Source: a bacterium (GTDB lineage: Bacteria; Campylobacterota; Campylobacteria; Campylobacterales; Sulfurimonadaceae). From it: 62,078 nt of DNA. A model generated the notes under the pieces. It was not told the DNA's origin. It was given only the letters and a program-made list of their open reading frames with translations, and made no database searches. Within the stretch, counting starts at the first letter, position 1. Each line of letters opens with the position of its first letter. Made by a program: the position numbers and the translations under genes. Shown one piece after another: positions 56,082 to 62,078 of the stretch. Location of the stretch: contig JAHJJX010000038.1 in the NCBI GenBank assembly GCA_018822665.1, forward strand, positions 1 to 62,078. The letters are read 5' to 3'.

Positions 56082-56558
56082 ATGAAATATTCTATATTTT
56101 TATCGTTACTATTGAGTACATCTGCACTGATGGCTGTTGAAACAATCAGAGATGGGAACACTCAGGTAATGTCAGAGCCGACACAAAAAGTCATTGTAGA
56201 TTCTCCTTCTGTCGCATGTCCAGAGACAGAACAACTTCTGACTGAAGAAAAAAATATTCGTATCAGCGTGACAGGACAAGGTGTTGCCCCGATGAATACA
56301 ACTTCTCCTGCACAAGCATACGCACTTGCAAAAAGAGCTGCAATTGCGGATGCATATAGAATGATTGCCGAAAAGGTAAAAGGTGTTCGTGTTGAGGGTC
56401 AAGATTCCATACAAAATATGATGGTGAAACGATCTTCCATAAGCACCTCTGTAAATGCTATGGTTAGAAATGCAAACGTTGTCGAAACTACATTCAAAGA
56501 GGGCCTATGCGAAGTAGAGATGGAAATTACTCTTTCTCACTCTCAGTTTGCACGCTAA
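56082..56558 (+). CDS. flgP: FlgP-like LPP20-domain flagellar protein
   Basis: FlgP forms the outer-membrane-associated basal disk of the Campylobacter flagellar motor. This 158-residue protein has a signal peptide (cleavage near LMA-VE) and an LPP20-like domain (IRISVTGQGVAPMNTTSPAQ, then YALAKRAAIADAYR). The order gyrA-flgP-flgQ-flgR matches C. jejuni. Oddly, no lipobox Cys is seen at the end of the signal peptide, though FlgP is known as a lipoprotein. AAGGGA is the ribosome-binding site. Confidence 0.82.
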   Translation: MKYSIFLSLLLSTSALMAVETIRDGNTQVMSEPTQKVIVDSPSVACPETEQLLTEEKNIRISVTGQGVAPMNTTSPAQAYALAKRAAIADAYRMIAEKVKGVRVEGQDSIQNMMVKRSSISTSVNAMVRNANVVETTFKEGLCEVEMEITLSHSQFAR

Positions 56559-56917
56559 TACTTTTTTACTCAACTCTTTTAAGTGCAGATGAGTATCTGA
56601 TATCTTACCGCTATACGGTAAAAGATGCTACTCTGTACAGTGAAACACTCCATGTTTCTAAAGCTATGAAAAAATGTAGCGGCATCCCTCAAAAAGAACT
56701 CGTTTTAGATACGAACGAACAAGACGATTTGAAAAAAATCATCTCAGATAACGCAGAACGCTTTATTGCCTACATTCACAATCTCGCAATGCATGTCAAG
56801 CATAATGAGACAACAATTAATTCTAAAAACACATTTACCACTATACTGACACTTCAAACAACTTGTTTCAAAGTCGATTTTAATGAAAATTTTGCTAGAA
56901 TTGCACCTTTAAAATAA
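56507..56917 (+). CDS. flgQ: FlgQ-like flagellar protein
   Basis: A 136-residue secreted protein with a signal segment (about residues 7-27, ending LLSADEY) and no known domain. It overlaps the 3' end of flgP by 52 bases; AAAGAGGG lies before this ATG, and no later start would keep the signal peptide. Called FlgQ from its place between flgP and flgR and its size; similarity is weak. Confidence 0.68.
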   Translation: MRSRDGNYSFSLSVCTLILFYSTLLSADEYLISYRYTVKDATLYSETLHVSKAMKKCSGIPQKELVLDTNEQDDLKKIISDNAERFIAYIHNLAMHVKHNETTINSKNTFTTILTLQTTCFKVDFNENFARIAPLK

Positions 56918-56929
56918 GGGTATATTTTA

Positions 56930-58222
56930 GTGAAAATTGCAATAGTTGAAGATGATATCAATATGAGAAAATCTCTTGAAATAGCGATGAGCGATTTTGA
57001 AGAATTTGAAATAAAAACATTTAAAAATGCAAAAGATGCACTCAAAAGTATTGACGATTCTTTTGAGTTAGTAATCACAGATATCAATATGCCCGGCATG
57101 GACGGAATTGAGTTTATTAAAACTTTAAACGGTCGTTTTGAGGTCATTATTATGACAGGAAATGCCACACTCCAACGTGCTATAGAATCTATTCATCTTG
57201 GGGTGAAAGATTTTTTGCTTAAGCCCTTTGACGTGGAAACTTTAGTCCATGCTATAAAAAGAGAAGGTGAAGTTCAAAAAGTAAAAAAAAACCTCCCAAA
57301 AAAAGAGACAATAAGCACTCATAATGGATTTTTAGGAACTTCCGAATCACTTCAATCCATTTTAAAAATTGCCAACAAAGCCGCAAAAACAGATGCCAGT
57401 ATTTTGCTTTTAGGGCAAAGCGGTGTAGGCAAGGAAGTGTTTGCAAATCATATACATGAAAACTCAACAAGAGCCAAAAAACCTTTTATTGCCATCAATA
57501 TGGCAGCGATTCCTGATAATTTGATTGAAAGTGAACTTTTTGGATTTGAAAAAGGTGCTTTCACCGATGCAAGCGAAGCAAAAATCGGCCAGTTTGAGTT
57601 AGCAAACGGAGGAACACTTTTTTTAGATGAAATAGGTGAAATGCCTTATGCGGTTCAAGCCAAAATACTTCGTGCTCTGCAAGAAAAAGAAGTGAGAAGA
57701 CTTGGCTCTTCAAAAAGCATAAAAATTGATATAAGAATCATATCTGCAACAAATGCAAATTTAGCAGAAAAAATACAAAACGGTGAATTTAGAGAGGATT
57801 TATATTACCGTTTAAACACAATTCCATTAAATATTCCACCTTTAAAGGACAGACAAGACGAAATTTTACAAATAGCAGATAAAATTCTAGAACAAAACTG
57901 TAAAAAGTATGGATTTGATTTAAAAACTTTTTCAAAAGAAGCACAAGAACATTTATTGGCATATACCTGGCCTGGAAATATAAGAGAGCTTATCTCTGTC
58001 GTGGAGAGAGCCGTAATCCTGAGTGACAGCCATGAAATAACGCCAGAAGCCTTGTTTTTGGAGTCTCGCGGACTAAAAAAATCTAAAGATATAAAAAGCA
58101 TGGAAAAAGACTTAATACAAGAGGTCTTAAAGTCTGAGGATGGAGATGTTGAAAAAGCATCAGAAATTTTAGGCATGAGTACAATACATTTAACAAAAAA
58201 AATACAAATATATGGAATATAA
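56930..58222 (+). CDS. flgR: NtrC-family sigma-54 activator FlgR
   Basis: FlgR is the response regulator that activates sigma-54-dependent flagellar genes with the kinase FlgS. The receiver has E7-D8-D9 and acceptor D51 in LVITDINMPGMDG. The AAA+ domain has Walker A GQSGVGKE (about 165) and the sigma-54-contact motif GAFTDA (about 206). The C-terminus (VEKASEILGMSTIHLTKKI) is a full Fis-type helix-turn-helix. The start is GTG with AAGGG nine bases upstream. flgS is not in the window. Confidence 0.92.
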   Translation: MKIAIVEDDINMRKSLEIAMSDFEEFEIKTFKNAKDALKSIDDSFELVITDINMPGMDGIEFIKTLNGRFEVIIMTGNATLQRAIESIHLGVKDFLLKPFDVETLVHAIKREGEVQKVKKNLPKKETISTHNGFLGTSESLQSILKIANKAAKTDASILLLGQSGVGKEVFANHIHENSTRAKKPFIAINMAAIPDNLIESELFGFEKGAFTDASEAKIGQFELANGGTLFLDEIGEMPYAVQAKILRALQEKEVRRLGSSKSIKIDIRIISATNANLAEKIQNGEFREDLYYRLNTIPLNIPPLKDRQDEILQIADKILEQNCKKYGFDLKTFSKEAQEHLLAYTWPGNIRELISVVERAVILSDSHEITPEALFLESRGLKKSKDIKSMEKDLIQEVLKSEDGDVEKASEILGMSTIHLTKKIQIYGI

Positions 58223-58231
58223 GGAGTGAAT

Positions 58232-59266
58232 GTGTCAAGAAAATATAATGTAGCGGTTGTTGGAGCCAATGGAGCTGTTGGTGAGGAAATTTTAAGAGTT
58301 TTAGAAGAAATTGACTTTCCTCTCAGCAAGTTAGTTCCACTGGCAAGTTCAAGAAGTCTTGGAAAAAGTGTAACTTTTAATGGCAGTGACCTTCCTATTC
58401 AAGAATTAACACATACTGTTTTTGAAGAAGAAAATATTCAAATAGCACTCTTTAGTGCCGGAGGAAGCGTAAGTGCCGAATTTGCACCATCAGCCGTAAA
58501 AGCCGGTGCTGTTGTAATTGACAATACTTCACATTTTAGAATGGAAGAAAATGTTCCTTTGGTTGTACCTGAAGTAAATCCTGAAGATATAGCACAATGG
58601 AAGGCAACTGGAATTATTTCAAACCCAAACTGTTCAACCATTCAAATGGTTCAAGCGCTCAAACCTCTTGATGATGCTTATGATTTAAAAAGAGTGGATG
58701 TAAGTACCTACCAAGCTACTTCTGGTGCCGGAAAATCTGCTATGGAAGAGCTTGTAAGCCAGATGCAAGACTTCTTTTCTTTTAAACTCGATGAATCAGA
58801 ACACAAAGCATTTGCTCACCAGATTGCGCTTAATGTTATTCCTCAAATTGATAAGTTTTTAGATAACGGTTATACAAAAGAAGAGATGAAAATGGTAAAC
58901 GAAACGACAAAGATTATGCACAAAAACATCGAGTTAAGTGCCACTTGTGTTCGTGTTCCAACTCTGCGCGGTCATGCAGAAGCCTTAACACTTACCTTTG
59001 GATGTGATGTAGAAGCTTCCAAAGTAAGAGATATTTTATCGATGGCTCCAAATATTGTTGTTATTGATAAGCCGTTTGAAAGTCTTTACCCTATGCCAGC
59101 TCTTTGTGTAGATAAAAATGAAACTTTTGTTGGAAGAATAAGAAATGACAACTATAGAAAAAATATGATACATATGTTTGTTGTAGCCGATAACCTTAGA
59201 GTCGGCGCAGCTACCAATGCTGTAAGAATTGCTCAAAAATGGGTAGAGATGGAAGGAGACAAATAA
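58232..59266 (+). CDS. asd: Aspartate-semialdehyde dehydrogenase
   Basis: Asd reduces aspartyl phosphate for lysine/diaminopimelate, threonine and methionine. NADP motif VVGANGAVGEEIL is at the N-terminus, the catalytic Cys is in SNPNCSTIQM (about residue 130), and the His in PTLRGHAEAL (about 245). AAGGAG at 58221-58226 supports the GTG at 58232; another GTG at 58226 overlaps this site. Confidence 0.95.
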   Translation: MSRKYNVAVVGANGAVGEEILRVLEEIDFPLSKLVPLASSRSLGKSVTFNGSDLPIQELTHTVFEEENIQIALFSAGGSVSAEFAPSAVKAGAVVIDNTSHFRMEENVPLVVPEVNPEDIAQWKATGIISNPNCSTIQMVQALKPLDDAYDLKRVDVSTYQATSGAGKSAMEELVSQMQDFFSFKLDESEHKAFAHQIALNVIPQIDKFLDNGYTKEEMKMVNETTKIMHKNIELSATCVRVPTLRGHAEALTLTFGCDVEASKVRDILSMAPNIVVIDKPFESLYPMPALCVDKNETFVGRIRNDNYRKNMIHMFVVADNLRVGAATNAVRIAQKWVEMEGDK

Positions 59267-59785
59267 GTGATTGAGAAATTATTTGAGAACACCTTATGGA
59301 GTTCAAGATTTATTATAATTCTTGCGGTGGTTTTTGGTTTAATCGGTGCTGTAATTTTATTTATTGTAGCTAGCTTTGACGTCTATGAAACCGCAAAATT
59401 TGTTATAAATACATACCTTACGCATGCGCACCCTGAAAATTTTCATGAAGATGTTGTTGGCGGAATCATAGGTGCGGTTGATTTATACCTTATTGGTGTA
59501 GTTATGCTACTCTTCTCTTTTGGTTTATATGAACTTTTTATCTCGGATATTGACCCTGCTAAAGATGAAAATGGGCAAGAAAATCAACTTTTAGCTATTC
59601 ATTCACTTGACCAGCTTAAAGATAAAATCTCTAAAGTAATCGTAATGGTGCTTGTTGTTGGATTTTTTCAAAAAGTTGGACACACGACCTATACCGGTGC
59701 ACTCGATTTACTTTATCTCGCACTTTCTATCACAGCCGTTGCGGTTGGTCTTTATTTTTTAAGTAAAGTTGGGAAAAGTCACTAA
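59267..59785 (+). CDS. UPF0114 (YqhA-like) membrane protein
   Basis: A 172-residue protein with about four membrane helices (residues 12-37, 70-90, 117-135, 145-165). The motif RFIIILAVVFGLIGA and GAVDLYLIGVVMLLFSFGLYELF match the UPF0114 family of unknown function. GTG start right after the asd stop, with GGAAGGAG upstream. C. jejuni has a similar gene beside asd. Confidence 0.8.
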   Translation: MIEKLFENTLWSSRFIIILAVVFGLIGAVILFIVASFDVYETAKFVINTYLTHAHPENFHEDVVGGIIGAVDLYLIGVVMLLFSFGLYELFISDIDPAKDENGQENQLLAIHSLDQLKDKISKVIVMVLVVGFFQKVGHTTYTGALDLLYLALSITAVAVGLYFLSKVGKSH

Positions 59786-59830
59786 TAAAAACTAGTAATT
59801 ACTAGTAATCACAAAATATCAAGGACTAAA

Positions 59831-60865
59831 ATGAGTAAAATATTTATAGATGCCTGCTTTGGCAAAGACACTCCGTACACTCCAGTTTGGATGATGCGAC
59901 AAGCGGGTCGCTACCTTCCTGAATATATGAAAGTTCGCGCAGAAGCCGGCAACTTTCTCAATCTTTGTCATGACCCTAAAAAGGCTTGTGAAGTAACTCT
60001 TCAGCCTGTTGATATCATCGGTGTAGATGCCGCTATACTTTTTAGCGATATACTTGTTGTACCCGATGAAATGGGTATGGACTTAGAGTTTATCACAGGA
60101 GAAGGTCCAAAATTTAACGACCCGATAAAAAATGAAGCTGACTTAGACAGACTTTTAGGCGGTGATGAAGCCGCCTCAAAACTCACTTATGTTTACGATA
60201 CCATCAAACTTATCAAAGAACAACTTGCCGATGATAAAGCGCTTATTGGTTTTACCGGCGCTCCATGGACTTTAGCCACGTATATGATAGAAGGAGAAGG
60301 GACAAAAACTTACAATATCTGTAAAAAAATGATGTATTCAAATCCGGAGCTTCTTCATAAAATACTTGCAAAAGTTACAGAAGTCGTAAAGCTCTACATG
60401 GAAAAACAGATACAAGCCGGAATCGATGTTGTTCAAATATTTGACAGCTGGGCAGCGGCAATTGAACCGGGCATGTATGATGAATTTTCTTGGAAATACA
60501 TGGTTGAAATAGCTGAATATTTAAAAGAAAAATATCCTCATATTCCTGTTATTATGTTTCCTAAAGGTATCCCCGCCTTTTTAGATAAAGTATATGGAAA
60601 CTTCGATGTATTTGGTGTGGATTGGTCCACTCCTATGTCTCTTGCAAAAGAGAAATTGGGTGACAAATATGTTCTTCAGGGAAATATGGAACCATGCAGA
60701 TTATATTCTAAAGAAGCAACAACAAAATGTGTAGAAACAATCCAAGAAACGATGCAAGGAAAACGTCATATCTTTAATCTAGGTCACGGAATACTGCCTG
60801 ATGTACCTGTAGAAAATGCAAAACACTTTATAAATGAATGTCACAGAGTTAGTAAAAAAGCTTAA
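59831..60865 (+). CDS. hemE: Uroporphyrinogen decarboxylase HemE
   Basis: HemE makes coproporphyrinogen III in haem synthesis. Motifs are [16 protein letters not shown] (about residue 18), with the substrate-binding Arg, and [16 protein letters not shown] (about 140). [15 protein letters not shown] and [11 protein letters not shown] complete the barrel. Length 344 is normal. It is followed by an inverted pair of the dispersed repeat that looks like its terminator. Confidence 0.97.
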   Translation: MSKIFIDACFGKDTPYTPVWMMRQAGRYLPEYMKVRAEAGNFLNLCHDPKKACEVTLQPVDIIGVDAAILFSDILVVPDEMGMDLEFITGEGPKFNDPIKNEADLDRLLGGDEAASKLTYVYDTIKLIKEQLADDKALIGFTGAPWTLATYMIEGEGTKTYNICKKMMYSNPELLHKILAKVTEVVKLYMEKQIQAGIDVVQIFDSWAAAIEPGMYDEFSWKYMVEIAEYLKEKYPHIPVIMFPKGIPAFLDKVYGNFDVFGVDWSTPMSLAKEKLGDKYVLQGNMEPCRLYSKEATTKCVETIQETMQGKRHIFNLGHGILPDVPVENAKHFINECHRVSKKA

Positions 60866-60909
60866 AACTTTTTTTCAAAACTAAAGAGCCGTTCGCAAAA
60901 CGATGTTTA

Positions 60910-60943
60910 TTTCCACATGCCGATGTGTCTTGGCATGTGGAAA
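60910..60943. terminator. Repeat-pair hairpin after hemE
   Basis: Two dispersed repeat copies in opposite orientation, at 60913 and 60932, give a stem TTTCCACATGCC / GGCATGTGGAAA of 12 bp with a 10-nt loop, 45 bases after hemE. The flanking bases extend pairing slightly. A third copy stands at 60987. Confidence 0.75.
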
Positions 60944-61002
60944 TACAAATAGCCGCCATTTTCAAAGATATTTGAAAACTTTTCTTGGCATGTGGAAAAA
61001 AT

Positions 61003-61956
61003 ATGAATACAATTTTCGGCCCTGTAAATTCTCGCAGATTCGGTTCCTCTTTAGGTATTGACCTCTCCCCTGCTGCAAAACAATGTAATTTTGATTGCCT
61101 TTATTGCGAACTTGCTCCCGCAGCAACCGTTTCAACGCAAACCGATGTCGTAGAAGTCTCAAAAATAATCGATGAACTAAAAACACATCTTCACAACAAA
61201 ATAGATGTCATAACCATAACGGCAAATGGCGAGCCAACGCTCTACCCTCATCTTAGTGAACTCATAGATGAGATAAATAAAATCAAAGGCGAAACGCAAA
61301 CGCTCATTCTCACAAACAGCGCTACTTTGGTAGATGAAAATGTTTTTAATACACTCCTAAAACTCGACCAGGTAAAACTGTCTCTTGACGCTGTAAGCAA
61401 TGATGTTTTTAAAAAAATTGATAGACCCCACAATAATGTAGAGATAGACAATGTAGTTCAAAAAGTAATTGAATTTAGTAAAATTTATAAAGGTAACCTT
61501 TTTATAGAGATACTCTTTGTTTATGAACTCAATGATACCAAAGAAGAGATACAAAAGCTCAATGATGTTTTATTGAATATTCATGCAAGCAGAATAGATT
61601 TAGGCACCATAGACAGACCGCCGGCCTACCCTGTAATGGGTATAAGTTATAAAGAGCTACATTCTATAGCTTTAATGTTTGACAACTCTCTGCCTATCCA
61701 TATAGCCTCAAGAGTACACGCAGAACCAAATAATTCCAGTTACACTGAGGATGAGATTCTCAATACTTTAGATAAAAGACCTTTGACGCAGGATGATATC
61801 CACCTGCTCTTTGATGAAGAGAGTAAAAAACGACTTGAAATACTCATAAAAGAGTCTAAAATTGTCAAAAAAGTACTTTGTAATTTGGAATTTCTGATTC
61901 CACATGCCAATGTCAAAAGAAAACGCCAAAAGCAGCCTAAAAACTTGACTTTTTAA
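61003..61956 (+). CDS. Radical SAM protein
   Basis: The motif CNFDCLYCE at about residues 22-30 gives the CxxxCxxC for a [4Fe-4S] cluster that cleaves SAM. The start FGPVNSRRFGSSLGIDLSP and the later TANGEPTLYPHL match a COG0731-like group with no firmly known substrate. The C-terminal 90 residues are not recognised. ATG 61003 is chosen; an ATG at 60985 lies in the repeat copy at 60987. Ends in a basic tail. Confidence 0.85.
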   Translation: MNTIFGPVNSRRFGSSLGIDLSPAAKQCNFDCLYCELAPAATVSTQTDVVEVSKIIDELKTHLHNKIDVITITANGEPTLYPHLSELIDEINKIKGETQTLILTNSATLVDENVFNTLLKLDQVKLSLDAVSNDVFKKIDRPHNNVEIDNVVQKVIEFSKIYKGNLFIEILFVYELNDTKEEIQKLNDVLLNIHASRIDLGTIDRPPAYPVMGISYKELHSIALMFDNSLPIHIASRVHAEPNNSSYTEDEILNTLDKRPLTQDDIHLLFDEESKKRLEILIKESKIVKKVLCNLEFLIPHANVKRKRQKQPKNLTF

Positions 61957-61973
61957 AACTCATAAAGTATAAT
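61945..61973 (+). promoter_or_regulatory. Promoter of tRNA-Asn
   Basis: TTGACT (61945-61950), 17-base spacer, TATAAT (61968-61973), 17 bases before the tRNA. The -35 lies in the last codons of the radical SAM gene. Confidence 0.85.
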
Positions 61974-61990
61974 TTCGGCTCAATAAATAT

Positions 61991-62065
61991 TCCGAATTAG
62001 CTCAGCGGTAGAGTAGGTGACTGTTAATCACTTGGTCACTGGTTCGAATCCAGTATTCGGAGCCA
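61991..62065 (+). tRNA. tRNA-Asn (anticodon GTT)
   Basis: Acceptor TCCGAAT / ATTCGGA, D-arm TAGCTCAGCGG, anticodon loop CTGTTAA giving GTT, T-arm CTGGTTCGAATCCAG, G discriminator and encoded CCA. Confidence 0.97.
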
Positions 62066-62078
62066 TTTATTTGAAACT

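Overview
The window is AT-rich chromosomal DNA from a flagellated, Gram-negative member of the Campylobacterota, most likely a Sulfurimonas-like organism. This rests on gene content and order rather than a database match. Three blocks reproduce gene orders I know from Campylobacter jejuni: fliY-fliM-fliA-small membrane protein-flhG-flhF-folK-aroQ-amidohydrolase-sppA; M23 peptidase-lpxC-tsaB-thrB-ylxR-infB-rbfA-rimP; and gyrA-flgP-flgQ-flgR-asd. A futalosine-pathway-type amidohydrolase, a CosR/HsrA-type regulator and FliY point the same way. The coding sequence is dense, and no gap between genes exceeds about 250 bases.

Layout. 0-7.3 kb: mnmA, then a minus-strand flagellar operon (aroQ-folK-flhF-flhG-orf-fliA-fliM-fliY) with strongly overlapping genes. 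7.4-12.4 kb: amidohydrolase, an 851-residue secreted lipoprotein that interrupts an otherwise conserved neighbourhood, and sppA. 12.5-25.4 kb: a long minus-strand run of housekeeping genes (flhB, DHH phosphoesterase, M23 peptidase, lpxC, tsaB, thrB, ylxR, infB, rbfA, rimP, ribD, ubiE/menG, xseA, FmdE-like). 25.5-35.6 kb: nadA-nadC, plsY-folB, a CosR/HsrA-like response regulator with an adjacent histidine kinase, ferredoxin-ppx, bamA and tyrA. 35.6-49.0 kb: two paralogous Bat/von Willebrand A operons; one carries MoxR and DUF58 proteins, the other carries three lipoproteins including an LPP20-family member. 49.2-53.3 kb: tRNA-Lys, tRNA-Glu, a TonB-like protein and an ammonium module (amt-glnK-amt). 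53.5-62 kb: gyrA, flgPQR, asd, a UPF0114 membrane protein, hemE, a radical SAM protein and tRNA-Asn.

The most unusual signal is not a gene. The 9-mer CCACATGCC (or its complement GGCATGTGG) occurs 32 times, against fewer than one expected by chance, inside the wider consensus TTCCACATGCCRA. It lies in genes in both orientations, is enriched between genes, and in three places forms inverted pairs that look like transcription terminators. This is how the DNA uptake sequences of Neisseria and Pasteurellaceae behave, so the motif is a candidate uptake sequence, or another genome-wide DNA-level signal, for this lineage.

A second regulatory signal is the 17-nt palindrome TGATTAA-N3-TTAATCA, placed 69-70 nt upstream of the start codon of both ammonium transporter genes. 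A third is a sigma-54-type promoter that begins inside the last codons of gyrA and would drive flgPQR, the last gene of which is itself a sigma-54 activator.
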